A DNA stretch of 64,000 bases from assembly GCA_020638575.1 (NCBI GenBank), contig JACKIH010000003.1, positions 1,531,501-1,595,500 on the forward strand, given 5' to 3'. Each line of letters opens with the position of its first letter. Position 1 is the first letter of the stretch. Below the pieces are notes generated by a model. The model saw only the letters and a list, made by a program, of their open reading frames with translations. It did no database searches and was not told where the DNA came from. A program made the position numbers and the translations under genes. This DNA comes from Rhodospirillaceae bacterium (GTDB taxonomy: Bacteria; Pseudomonadota; Alphaproteobacteria; DSM-16000; Inquilinaceae). This document shows positions 30,540-38,218 of this stretch, one piece after another.

Positions 30540-31253
30540 TTACGTCGCCGCCCCCGGATCGGATGCGATGCGCGCCACGTCGAGGCGCAGGCTCGGCCCC
30601 ATGGTGGAGGTGAGCGACGCCTTCTTCAGGTACTGGCCCTTGGCGCCCGCCGGCTTGGCCCGCACGATGGCATGGACGAAGGCGCGCACGTTTTCCGCCA
30701 GCCGCGCCTCGTCGAAGCTGCACTTGCCGACGCCGGCATGCACGATGCCCGCCTTCTCCGCGCGAAACTCCACCGTGCCGGCCTTGGCCGCCTGCACCGC
30801 CGCGGTCACGTCCGGCGTCACGGTGCCCAGCTTGGGGTTGGGCATCAGGCCGCGCGGACCCAGCACCCGGCCCAGCCGGCCGACCACGCCCATCATGTCA
30901 GGCGTAGCGATGCAGCGGTCGAAGTCGAGCCGGCCTTCCTGGATCTCCTTGGCCAGATCGTCCGCACCGACGATATCGGCCCCGGCGGCGGTCGCCTCCT
31001 CGGCCTTGTCGCCGCGGGCGAACACCAGCACCCGCACACTCTTGCCGGTGCCGTTGGGGAGCTGGACCATGCCGCGCACCATCTGGTCGGCGTGGCGCGG
31101 GTCGATGCCTAAGTTCATGGCGATCTCGATGGTCTCGTCGAACTTGGCGTTGGCGCGCGCCTTCAGGAGCTTGACCGCCTCTTCGACATCGTAGGCCTTG
31201 TTGCGATCGAGCCCTTCGAGGGCCTTCGCCATCCGCTTGGGTGTGCGTGCCAT
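30540..31253 (-). CDS. rplA: 50S ribosomal protein L1 (uL1)
   Basis: 237 residues, intact. Starts MARTPKRMAKALEGLDRNKA; includes VRVLVFARGDKAEEA and GRLGRVLGPRGLMPNPKLGT, the family signature. It forms the mobile L1 stalk that handles E-site tRNA and in many bacteria represses rplKA translation. It starts five bases after rplK. Confidence 0.97.
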   Translation of the reverse strand: MARTPKRMAKALEGLDRNKAYDVEEAVKLLKARANAKFDETIEIAMNLGIDPRHADQMVRGMVQLPNGTGKSVRVLVFARGDKAEEATAAGADIVGADDLAKEIQEGRLDFDRCIATPDMMGVVGRLGRVLGPRGLMPNPKLGTVTPDVTAAVQAAKAGTVEFRAEKAGIVHAGVGKCSFDEARLAENVRAFVHAIVRAKPAGAKGQYLKKASLTSTMGPSLRLDVARIASDPGAAT

Positions 31254-31258
31254 TGCCC

Positions 31259-31687
31259 TTACTCCACCACTTCGTAGCCCATGGAGCGGGCTGTGCCGCG
31301 CAGCATGCTGACCGCCGCGTCGATGTCGTTGGCGTTGAGATCCTTCATCTTGATCTCGCCGATTTCCTTGAGCTGGTCGACGGTCACCTGGCCGACGAAA
31401 CCGCGCCCGGTGGTCGAGCTGCCCTTCTCAAGTCCGGCTGCCTTCTTCAGGAAGTAGCTGGCCGGCGGGGTCTTGGTGACGAAGGAAAAGCTGCGGTCGC
31501 CGTAGGCGGTGATCACCACCGGGATCGGCATGCCCTTTTCCAGGTTCTGCGTCTGGGCGTTGAACGCCTTGCAGAACTCCATGATGTTGAGGCCGCGCTG
31601 GCCGAGCGCGGGGCCGATGGGTGGCGACGGATTGGCCGCCCCCGCCGGCACCTGCAGTTTGATGTAGCCGACGATCTTCTTCGCCAT
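31259..31687 (-). CDS. rplK: 50S ribosomal protein L11 (uL11)
   Basis: 142 residues from ATG 31687 with GGAGGAC upstream; an in-frame start at 31837 is rejected because its extra 50 residues are not uL11-like. MAKKIVGYIKLQVPAGAANP and the proline-rich PPIGPALGQRGLNIMEFCKA region, the thiostrepton site, are intact. It belongs to the GTPase-associated centre and is needed for the RelA stringent response. Confidence 0.97.
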   Translation of the reverse strand: MAKKIVGYIKLQVPAGAANPSPPIGPALGQRGLNIMEFCKAFNAQTQNLEKGMPIPVVITAYGDRSFSFVTKTPPASYFLKKAAGLEKGSSTTGRGFVGQVTVDQLKEIGEIKMKDLNANDIDAAVSMLRGTARSMGYEVVE

Positions 31688-31879
31688 ATTCGTCCTCCAT
31701 TGGGGCCGGGCGCGCGGCCTGCCCCGTGGGGTTCGCGGTTGCGGCCGTCCGTGGACTTCCGGACTGAGCCTCCCGCGCGCTCTGATCCGTCGGCCGAAAC
31801 CTCGGGATCGCTTCTTTAGTCTATCGCTGCGCCGCACTTCCGAACGGGCGCGCCAGCGACCGTTCGCAAACCCAAAGCC

Positions 31880-32407
31880 CTAAAGCTTTTCCACCTGGGC
31901 GTATTCCAGCTCCACCGGGGTGGCGCGGCCGAAGATCGACACCGCCACCTTCAGGCGCGAGCGCTCCTCGTCCACTTCCTCGATCTCGCCGTTGAACGAG
32001 TTGAACGGGCCGTCGCAGACCCGCACCTTCTCGCCCACCTCGTAGGTGACCGAGGGCTTGGGCCGCTCGATCCCCTCCTGCACCTGCTGCAGGATGCGCC
32101 CGGCCTCCTGCTCGGAAATCGGCACCGGCCGGCGCGCGCCCAAAAAGCCGCTGACCTTGGCGGTGTCCTTCACCAGGTGCCAGGTGTCGTCGGTCAGATC
32201 CATCTTCACCAGCACGTAGCCGGGGAAGAACTTGCGCTCGGCGTTGACCTTCTGGCCGCGGCGGACCTCGATCACTTCCTCGGTCGGCACCGAGACGTCC
32301 TCGATCAGCTCGCCCAGCCCCTTCTTGTCCGCCTGCTCGCGGATCGACTGGGCGACCTTCTTCTCGAAGCCCGAATGCACGTGGATGACGTACCACCTGG
32401 CGGTCAT
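31880..32407 (-). CDS. nusG: Transcription termination/antitermination protein NusG
   Basis: 175 residues, intact. The NGN domain WYVIHVHSGFEKKVAQSIRE (residues 5-24) with FFPGYVLVKMDLTDDTWHLV binds the RNA polymerase clamp. The C-terminal KOW domain GEKVRVCDGPFNSFNGEIEE binds Rho or S10. It follows secE by four bases, the universal secE-nusG arrangement, and is separated from rplK by 192 bases. Confidence 0.97.
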   Translation of the reverse strand: MTARWYVIHVHSGFEKKVAQSIREQADKKGLGELIEDVSVPTEEVIEVRRGQKVNAERKFFPGYVLVKMDLTDDTWHLVKDTAKVSGFLGARRPVPISEQEAGRILQQVQEGIERPKPSVTYEVGEKVRVCDGPFNSFNGEIEEVDEERSRLKVAVSIFGRATPVELEYAQVEKL

Positions 32408-32411
32408 GGCC

Positions 32412-32609
32412 TCAGCCCCCCAAGCCCAGGATCGCGCCCACGGTCAGGCTCACCACGCCGTCCACCACCAGGAAGAAGATCGACATGATGATGACGAACA
32501 CGAACACCATCGCCGTGGTGATCATGGTCTCCTTGCGGCTGGGCCAGGTGACCTTGGAGACCTCCTGGCGGACCTGCCGATAGAATTGCGCCGGGCTCGT
32601 CTTCGCCAT
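32412..32609 (-). CDS. secE: Protein translocase subunit SecE
   Basis: 65 residues with one transmembrane segment (about 30-60), the short single-helix form. The amphipathic QEVSKVTWPSRKETMITT motif just before the helix is the SecE signature and clamps SecY. Downstream of tRNA-Trp and upstream of nusG. Confidence 0.95.
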   Translation of the reverse strand: MAKTSPAQFYRQVRQEVSKVTWPSRKETMITTAMVFVFVIIMSIFFLVVDGVVSLTVGAILGLGG

Positions 32610-32647
32610 GATGACCGAATTCTAACCTTACGTTTCGTTGCCGCCAC

Positions 32648-32723
32648 TGGCAGGGGTGGCAGGACTCGAACCCGCAGCCCCCGGTTTTGGAGACCGGTGC
32701 TCTACCACTTGAGCTACACCCCT
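32648..32723 (-). tRNA. tRNA-Trp (CCA)
   Basis: Full cloverleaf on the minus strand. The acceptor stem AGGGGTG/CACCCCT is followed by G and an encoded CCA end. The anticodon loop TCTCCAAA gives CCA for tryptophan; the T-arm GGGTTCGAGTCC is standard. It stands upstream of secE, as in many alphaproteobacteria. Confidence 0.95.
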
Positions 32724-32784
32724 GTCTGCCGATGCGGGCAACCCCGGCCGGCAACACCTAGGTTCGGTCTTGTCCGCCCGGCAC

Positions 32785-32819
32785 AAAAAACCCGTCTCGC
32801 ACACACACGTGTCGGCGAG
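32785..32819 (-). terminator. Rho-independent terminator after tRNA-Gly
   Basis: On the minus strand a CTCGC / GCGAG stem (32819-32796) with internal ACAC/GTGT complementarity is followed by ACGGG and six T (32790-32785). It lies between tRNA-Gly and tRNA-Trp and would end the tRNA-Gly transcript. Confidence 0.55.
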
Positions 32820-32913
32820 CGAGCGGCGGTGATAGCCGAAGCGCAGGCGCGATGCAAGCCGGCAAAGGGGCTTTACACAGCCGGACGCAGCAGCCATGCC
32901 GCCCGCCGGGGCG

Positions 32914-32987
32914 TGGAGCGGGTGAAGGGAATCGAACCCTCACTGCCAGCTTGGAAGGCTGGTGCTCTACCATTGAGCTACACCCGC
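32914..32987 (-). tRNA. tRNA-Gly (TCC)
   Basis: The acceptor stem GCGGGTG/CACCCGC, discriminator T and encoded CCA are present. The anticodon loop CTTCCAA gives TCC for glycine. The D-arm AGCTCAATGGTAGAGC and T-arm GGGTTCGATTCCC are standard. Confidence 0.95.
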
Positions 32988-33153
32988 GCCGCACCGGGCC
33001 GGTGAGGCCGCAGTGCCGATGCCAAACTGGAAAGCACGCATAGAGCCTGCGGTCAACGCGCTGGTTCCGTCGGCGTCCTCACAGAGGGCTTAGATGGATG
33101 TGCCGCCGCTTGTCTGCAATCCTGTGTCCGGCCAGCACCGGGGAGGGTTGCGG

Positions 33154-33981
33154 ATGGACGCCCAGGCGATGTCGGACCATTGGGGATCGGGCGACGTTTT
33201 CGCCCTGATCCTCGACGCCATGGCGGCGGCGGGGATCGCGCCGGACACCATGACGGTGGCGCGCATGGCGCCGGTCGACCATTTCCACGCGCGCGGCTTT
33301 CCCGCCACCGTGGAGCTGGCCGATGCCCTGCCGATCCTCCCCGGCCACCACTTGGTGGACATCGGCTGCGGCCTCGGCGGGCCGGCCCGCTATCTGGCCG
33401 AACGCTTCGGCTGCCAGGTCAGCGGCATCGACATCACCGGCCCCTTCGTGGAGGCCGCCAACAAGCTCACCGCCTTTCTGGGGATGGCGGGACAGGTGGA
33501 CGTGCAACTGGGCGACGGCCACCACCTGCCCTTCGACGATGCCGCCTTCGACGGCGGCTACACCCAGCACGTAACGATGAACGTGGCCGACCGTGCGCAG
33601 TTCTACGGCGAAGCGTTCCGCGTGCTGAAGCCGGGTGCCTTCTTCGCGCTGACGGAACATTGCCTGGGTCCGGCGGGCGACCCCCACTTCCCCGTCCCCT
33701 GGTCGGAGGACGGCAGCGGCTCCCACCTGGTCACGCCCGCCGACACCGTGGCCTATCTGGCAGCAGCCGGGTTCGCGGACATCGCGGTGGAGGACACCGG
33801 GGCGAAATACGCCGCCGGCTACCGGCGCGCCCTGGAGCTGGCCGCACAAGGCACGCTGCCGCCCTTCGGCTCGCAGATCCTGTTGGGGGCGACGGCGCTC
33901 GACAAGACGCTCAACTCCGCCCGCAACATCGAGGAGCGCCGCACCCACCCCGTGCAGATCGTCTGCCGCAAGCCCGGCTGA
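33154..33981 (+). CDS. Class I SAM-dependent methyltransferase
   Basis: 275 residues from ATG 33154, chosen for the GGGGAGGG site eight bases upstream; an upstream in-frame ATG at 33094 has none. The SAM-binding motif VDIGCGLGGPARYLAERFG is at about 66-84, with an acidic strand end GIDITGPFVEAA and a motif IV region FDGGYTQHVTMNVAD. The N-terminal HWGSGDVFALILDAM and DHFHARGFPATVELA elements resemble sarcosine/dimethylglycine-type and other type-11 methyltransferases. The substrate is not predictable. It stands alone after the tRNA genes, convergent with the next gene. Confidence 0.8.
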   Translation: MDAQAMSDHWGSGDVFALILDAMAAAGIAPDTMTVARMAPVDHFHARGFPATVELADALPILPGHHLVDIGCGLGGPARYLAERFGCQVSGIDITGPFVEAANKLTAFLGMAGQVDVQLGDGHHLPFDDAAFDGGYTQHVTMNVADRAQFYGEAFRVLKPGAFFALTEHCLGPAGDPHFPVPWSEDGSGSHLVTPADTVAYLAAAGFADIAVEDTGAKYAAGYRRALELAAQGTLPPFGSQILLGATALDKTLNSARNIEERRTHPVQIVCRKPG

Positions 33982-34019
33982 CGGCGACCCCGGAGATGCA
34001 CGCCGCCCCCCGCCCCCCC

Positions 34020-34964
34020 TCAATAGGAAGTGGCGAAGATGGCCAGGATCGCCTCCGCCGCGCTGAAATCGCGGTTGGGCGCCCCCAGCAGCCGGCGCGC
34101 CCGCACCGTCCAGCCGGGCACGGTGTGACCGCCGCCCTCCACGCGAAAGAGGGTAACCGAAGCGCCGGGCGTGCACCCCCGCCAGTCGAACCGCGTCACC
34201 GTGGTGCCGTCGCCGGGATCGCGGTCGGCCAGCGGCGCCGCAGCCGGCGCGCCGCAGCCGAAGGCCTGGATAAAGAGGCCGGCGGTCTGCTCGACGCCCA
34301 GCACCTCGCCGCGGCGCCCGAAGGTGCCGACGCCGCCGCCGCCGTAGGGCACCAGGGGATCCTCCGTACCGTTCACCATCACCACGGGCATCGGCGCCAG
34401 CGCACAGGGGCCGACGCCTGCCGGCATGTTGGCGATCATGGTGCCGATGCCGGCGAACCGCCCGGCCGCGCGGCAGGCCATGGTGAAGGTCATCATGCCG
34501 CCGTTGGAAATGCCGGTGAGATAGATACGGTCGGCCTGGGCGATGCCGTCGGCCACCAGGGCATCGGCGAGGGCTGAGAGATAGGCGACGTCGTCGGGGC
34601 CGTCGCCGTCGCGCCAGCCCACCCGCCCGTCGTTCCAGCGCCGGTCGATCCCATCGGGGAAGACGGCGGTGAAGCCCGCCGCGGCGGCGGCCTCGGCGAA
34701 CCCGCTGGTGGCGGCGGTATGGGCGCCGCTGCCGAGCCCGCCGTGCAGCACGATCACCGTGGGCCGCGGTCCGGCGCCGGCCGGCAACAGCAGGGCGGTG
34801 CGCACCCCGTCCGCGGTCGCGATCGCGTAGCGCGAGCCGTCGTCCACCGTGGCGGCGGCATCGCCGGCGGCCAAAGCTGCCAACAACAGGAGGATGCCGC
34901 CGAGGGCACGCCGCGCCTGCGCGTGCGCGGCCCCGCTGCGTTGTCGGATCGGGTGATCGGGCAT
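34020..34964 (-). CDS. Secreted alpha/beta-hydrolase esterase (PHB-depolymerase/LpqC-like)
   Basis: 314 residues from ATG 34964 with a GGGGAG site. A signal peptide (hydrophobic about 20-40, ending AAGDAAA) points to export. The oxyanion segment IVLHGGLGSGA, nucleophile elbow GISNGGMM (G-x-S-x-G), acid region NGTEDPLVPY and catalytic-His region GGGHTVPG are in the order of the feruloyl-esterase/PHB-depolymerase family. Also seen is FPDGIDRRWNDGR, common in that family. Likely hydrolyses ester bonds outside the cytoplasm; the natural substrate is unknown. Confidence 0.8.
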   Translation of the reverse strand: MPDHPIRQRSGAAHAQARRALGGILLLLAALAAGDAAATVDDGSRYAIATADGVRTALLLPAGAGPRPTVIVLHGGLGSGAHTAATSGFAEAAAAAGFTAVFPDGIDRRWNDGRVGWRDGDGPDDVAYLSALADALVADGIAQADRIYLTGISNGGMMTFTMACRAAGRFAGIGTMIANMPAGVGPCALAPMPVVMVNGTEDPLVPYGGGGVGTFGRRGEVLGVEQTAGLFIQAFGCGAPAAAPLADRDPGDGTTVTRFDWRGCTPGASVTLFRVEGGGHTVPGWTVRARRLLGAPNRDFSAAEAILAIFATSY

Positions 34965-35306
34965 GGCAAGGCTCCCCTGTCGTGCGCCGCCGCTGCGCCC
35001 GGCGGTCTGTGCTTGCACGCACCATGGCAGCCTGTCGGTCGCGGCGGAAATGGTTCGCCAACGCCGTGCCGCGCTCTCTCGCGGCCGCCCCGCCGCGCGG
35101 CCCGCCGCCGCACCGGGCTACGGCAAGTCCGGCGCAGAGATCAGCAGTTTCCATGCAAAAACTCAAAAGATATGTTCTGAAAATTGCCGCTTTTCCGTTG
35201 CACCTGCGCCAAAATTTCTATTGCATATTAACAAAGTGCGCGAACGAGCCTGGATGTCTGGAGGCATTGGCCGTTTGGTGACGGCTTTACTGAGGGGAGA
35301 CATGAA
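34965..35306. promoter_or_regulatory. Divergent intergenic region with an AT-rich pocket
   Basis: 342 bases between two divergent genes. From about 35150 to 35245 the base composition falls sharply toward A/T (runs such as CAAAATTTCTATTGCATATT), unlike the rest of the window. A TTGCAC at about 35200 could be a -35 box, but no -10 box is well spaced. It probably holds the promoter of the downstream orphan gene and may mark acquired DNA. Confidence 0.4.
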
Positions 35307-35876
35307 ATGGGCGGCGGACCGGCAACTGTACCTCTACCATCCAATGTGCCCCCTCCAGGATTTACGGAGGCTCAACAGGCCAGTTACAGGCAGCTATACG
35401 CGGCCTATGAGAGTTTCATGGCCAGGGGCGACATGAGAGCGGCCGGGCAAGCTCTTTCACGGCTGAATACTTACGTCGTTCAGTGCATCAGGGCCAATGC
35501 GCAGGTCATACGCAACATCGCGAGGCCGGATCCCGGCCTGCTGCAGTGGATCCGCGACAACCTACAACAGGCCATCAATTATCTGCTGGTGGGTGCCGGC
35601 AATATCCTGCGGGCGCAGATTTGGCCAGCCGTGCAAACGATGCTGCGATTGATCGGCGCAATTCTTAGCGGAATGGTCGAGGTGATTGGCGCGCTGTTGG
35701 TCTCCGCGGAGTTCTGGATCTTCATCGCTCTGGCGGTGCTGGTTTGCTGGGTGGTGTATTCGGGCCAACAGAACCCGGCCACGGCCCAGAACCTGCGGAC
35801 CCTGGCGCAGAACCCCTACGAGGGCCTGCTCTGCCACTTCGCGCGCTTCGGCACCAAGTTCGCCAATATCGGGTAG
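35307..35876 (+). CDS. Orphan membrane protein, unknown function
   Basis: 189 residues, not recognised. The start MGGGPATVPLPSNVPPPGF follows a GGGGAG site. Residues about 20-75 look helical and soluble (QQASYRQLYAAYESFMARGD). Two hydrophobic segments follow: about 108-132 (MLRLIGAILSGMVEVIGALL) and 135-155 (FWIFIALAVLVCWVVYSG). The C-terminal 30 residues (QNPATAQNLRTLAQNPYEGL onward) are soluble. Codon use is less GC-biased than in its neighbours and it follows an AT-rich pocket, next to tRNA genes. Small two-helix proteins of this shape may be toxins, holin-like or secretion accessory proteins, but nothing here supports a choice. Confidence 0.6.
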   Translation: MGGGPATVPLPSNVPPPGFTEAQQASYRQLYAAYESFMARGDMRAAGQALSRLNTYVVQCIRANAQVIRNIARPDPGLLQWIRDNLQQAINYLLVGAGNILRAQIWPAVQTMLRLIGAILSGMVEVIGALLVSAEFWIFIALAVLVCWVVYSGQQNPATAQNLRTLAQNPYEGLLCHFARFGTKFANIG

Positions 35877-35899
35877 TCGCGACGGCGCACGTCGGGGGG

Positions 35900-35959
35900 C
35901 CTCGGAGTCCGGCCCCTCGGCGATGCTCGCTCGAAACGCTCCACCGCAGCGTTTCGCCC
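35900..35959. repeat. 60-bp direct repeat, copy 1 (with internal hairpin)
   Basis: Begins CCTCGGAGTCCGGCCCCTCG and ends with CGAAACGCT...AGCGTTTCG, a nine-base-pair stem over a short loop. About 90% identical to the copy at 36126. Together with a degenerate stretch between them, the copies fill most of the gene-free region 35877-36205 upstream of tRNA-Tyr. Confidence 0.7.
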
Positions 35960-36125
35960 TTCAGCGATCGCGCCCAGCCGATGTTCGAGGGGAGGGTCTG
36001 CGGCGCCGGCGGGCGCCCGGGAACGCGGCTCCTTGGCTGCGCCACGCGTAGCCCGAAGGGCATTGGCCTTCAGCGATCACGCTCACCCGGTTTCCCAAGG
36101 GAGGTTCTTGCGGACTTGGTGGGCG

Positions 36126-36185
36126 CCTCGGAGCCTAGCTCCTCGGCGATCCTCGCTCGAAACGCTCCACCGGAGCGTTTCGCCC
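36126..36185. repeat. 60-bp direct repeat, copy 2 (with internal hairpin)
   Basis: Begins CCTCGGAGCCTAGCTCCTCG and ends with CGAAACGCTCCACCGGAGCG then TTTCGCCC. Same length and order as copy 1. On the minus strand it lies just 3' of tRNA-Tyr, where the hairpin could aid processing or termination, though no T-run is present. Confidence 0.7.
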
Positions 36186-36205
36186 GCTATCGCGGGACGC
36201 TCGGA

Positions 36206-36290
36206 TGGTGGAGGGGGTTGGATTCGAACCAACGTAGGCAATGCCAACGGGTTTACAGCCCGTCCCCTTTAGCCACTCGGGCACCCCTCC
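36206..36290 (-). tRNA. tRNA-Tyr (GTA)
   Basis: Class II tRNA with a long variable arm. The acceptor stem GGAGGGG/CCCCTCC, discriminator A and an encoded CCA end are present. The anticodon loop CTGTAAA gives GTA for tyrosine; the T-arm is GGTTCGAATCC. Confidence 0.95.
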
Positions 36291-36434
36291 AGCCGTCTCG
36301 GCCGGCGGTCGTGGATCAGACCGCCAAAGGCCGGTTCCAGTCGCCGGGCGACCGGAAGCGCCGCACTATGACCCTTGGCGTTGGCGTGTCAACAGGCTAT
36401 CCGGCATGCCTTCGCCCCCGATCCGGACCCCGCC

Positions 36435-37262
36435 ATGGACCCCGTCAAGGATCCCGCCCGTTCGCCGCCCGACCGCCGCCCCCATGCCAACCGGCCGGGT
36501 GCCCGGCCCAACCGGCTCCCCGACAAATTCCTGTTCGGCTGGCACCCGGTGCGGGCTGCCCTGCTCAACCCCGAACGGCCGGTCCACCGCCTGATGTGCC
36601 TGGAGGCTGCGGCAGCGGACCTCACCCAAGCGGTGGCCGAGGCCAGGGCCGCCGGCATCGCCCGGCCGGACCCGCAGGTGCTCGGCCGCCAGCGCCTGGA
36701 ACGGCTGGTACCGCCGGGGGCGGTGCACCAGGGCGTGGTGGTGGAGATCGGCCCGCTGCCGCCCACCGACTTGGACGACTTGGGCCGCATGGCCGAAACC
36801 CGGCCGGGCCCCGCCGTGGTGGTGGCGCTCGACCATGTTACCGATCCGCACAATGTCGGTGCCGTGGTCCGTTCGGCCGCCAGTTTCGGCGCACTCGGCG
36901 TGATCGTCACCGACCGCCACGCGCCGGAAGTCACCGGCACGCTGGCGCGCAGTGCCTCGGGCGGCATCGAGCGGGTGCCGCTGGTACGCGTGGTCAACCT
37001 GGCTGCAGCACTGGACACGCTGGCCGGCTGGGGCTTCCGCCGCATTGGGCTGGACGAACACGCCGAAGCCGCCATCGGCGGCCTGCCGGCGCTGCCGCGG
37101 GCAGTGCTGGTGCTGGGTGCCGAAGGGGCCGGCCTGCGCCCCAAGACGCGGGAGACCTGCGACCAGTTGGTGCGCCTGCCCACGGTGGGCGACTTTGCCA
37201 GCCTCAACGTCTCCAACGCCGCAGCGGTGGCCCTCTACGCGCTGACGCAGGCCGGCGGCTGA
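36435..37262 (+). CDS. rlmB: TrmH-family 23S rRNA 2'-O-ribose methyltransferase (RlmB-like)
   Basis: 275 residues from ATG 36435; the upstream in-frame TTG at 36375 is less likely. The N-terminal substrate-binding domain starts FLFGWHPVRAALLNPERPVH. The SPOUT domain has the three TrmH motifs: ALDHVTDPHNVGAVVRSAAS (motif 1, with the catalytic Asn/Arg), LVLGAEGAGLR (motif 2) and LPTVGDFASLNVSNAAAVAL (motif 3, SAM-binding trefoil knot). RlmB makes Gm2251 in the 23S P-loop; other TrmH members cannot be excluded. Confidence 0.85.
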   Translation: MDPVKDPARSPPDRRPHANRPGARPNRLPDKFLFGWHPVRAALLNPERPVHRLMCLEAAAADLTQAVAEARAAGIARPDPQVLGRQRLERLVPPGAVHQGVVVEIGPLPPTDLDDLGRMAETRPGPAVVVALDHVTDPHNVGAVVRSAASFGALGVIVTDRHAPEVTGTLARSASGGIERVPLVRVVNLAAALDTLAGWGFRRIGLDEHAEAAIGGLPALPRAVLVLGAEGAGLRPKTRETCDQLVRLPTVGDFASLNVSNAAAVALYALTQAGG

Positions 37263-37281
37263 CGGCGGCGCAGGACGGCCG

Positions 37282-37530
37282 TCACACGCGGGTGTTCTGG
37301 TCCATCAGCATGCGCAGCTCCGATTCCAGGTTGTCGCGGCGGCGGCGCAGGTTGAGCGCCCGGTCGCGCTGCCCGGGATCGGACGTCTGGTCGAGCGACG
37401 CGAGCTGCTTGTCGATCTCGCCATATTGCCGGCACAGGTCGTTGAAGTTCTGATTGCTCTCGAACAGGTGGTCGATCAGGTTGCGGAACCTGGGGAACCG
37501 CTGCATCAGTGTCTTCTTGCCCGCTGGCAT
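37282..37530 (-). CDS. YdcH-like small coiled-coil protein (DUF465)
   Basis: 82 residues from ATG 37530, chosen for GGAGGAG eight bases upstream. The pattern FPRFRNLIDHLFESNQNFND then LCRQYGEIDKQLASL and RRRRDNLESELRMLM matches the YdcH/DUF465 helical hairpin found throughout Proteobacteria, of unknown function. It is convergent with rlmB. Confidence 0.7.
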   Translation of the reverse strand: MPAGKKTLMQRFPRFRNLIDHLFESNQNFNDLCRQYGEIDKQLASLDQTSDPGQRDRALNLRRRRDNLESELRMLMDQNTRV

Positions 37531-37703
37531 CGCCGCTCCTCCCACCGCCGGCCGTGCCTTTTCGCTGCGGCCGGCCACTCATTATTTTGGTTGATGGCAA
37601 TCGCCGGGGAAGCTCCTGGCCCCTTGCGCCGGTACACTTGCTTGTGCCGGCGCAGCAATTCCATTAGGGAGGATCCTACCAGAACGCCAAATAAACATGA
37701 ACT

Positions 37704-37779
37704 GCCGGCATAGCTCAACTGGTAGAGCAACCGCCTTGTAAGCGGTAGGTTGCGGGTTCAAGTCCTGCTGCCGGCACCA
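37704..37779 (+). tRNA. tRNA-Thr (TGT)
   Basis: The acceptor stem GCCGGCA/TGCCGGC, discriminator A and encoded CCA are present. The anticodon loop CTTGTAA gives TGT for threonine. D-arm AGCTCAACTGGTAGAGC, T-arm GGGTTCAAGTCC. It is the only plus-strand tRNA here. Confidence 0.95.
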
Positions 37780-37870
37780 TCTTGACGCGTGTTATTGTGG
37801 ATCGCGTGCGAATGTTGTCGAAGTCAACATCCTACGGGCGGGCCAGTGGCGCCGCCATCAGCGGCAGCCG

Positions 37871-38200
37871 GTGAGCGGCGGCGACGCCGACGACCAACCC
37901 GCCGACGGTGCGCCCGAGCCACCGGGTTCCGAACGCCGTGCCCACGCCCGCCGCACCGTGCTGTGGACCGGCACCATGGCGATCGGCGACAGCGAAGTGC
38001 AGTGCACGATCCACGACATCTCATCCGGCGGCGCGCTGCTCGACATCGGCCGCGCGTTCAAGACCGACGACCGCATCATGCTGCGGGTCGCCGGGCTTGG
38101 CGAGGTGCCGGGCCGGGTCGCCTGGCGCGACGGCAACCTGGTGGGCGTCGCCTTCCTGGTGGGCGCCAGCTACATCACGCGCATGATCGTCACCCGCTGA
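37871..38200 (+). CDS. PilZ-domain protein (c-di-GMP-binding candidate)
   Basis: 109 residues from a GTG at 37871 (start uncertain, no strong ribosome binding site). The Arg-rich segment ERRAHARRTVLWTG provides the RxxxR motif and DISSGGALLDIG the D/NxSxxG motif, the two halves of the c-di-GMP site. The beta-barrel follows to GRVAWRDGNLVGVAFLV. A stand-alone PilZ protein would be a c-di-GMP effector. It is convergent with the next glycosyltransferase gene, a possible but unproven target. Confidence 0.8.
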   Translation: MSGGDADDQPADGAPEPPGSERRAHARRTVLWTGTMAIGDSEVQCTIHDISSGGALLDIGRAFKTDDRIMLRVAGLGEVPGRVAWRDGNLVGVAFLVGASYITRMIVTR

Positions 38201-38218
38201 GCCGCGGGGGCAGCGGCG

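Noticed and set aside
35744..37453. Long plus-strand frame across the 60-bp repeats and tRNA-Tyr
   Set aside because: It overlaps a tRNA gene and runs out of frame through rlmB. The repeated peptide it would encode comes from the DNA repeat.
32648..37779. tRNA-associated genomic island or prophage
   Set aside because: No integrase, phage gene or tRNA-end direct repeat is visible. Only the AT-rich orphan gene hints at transfer.
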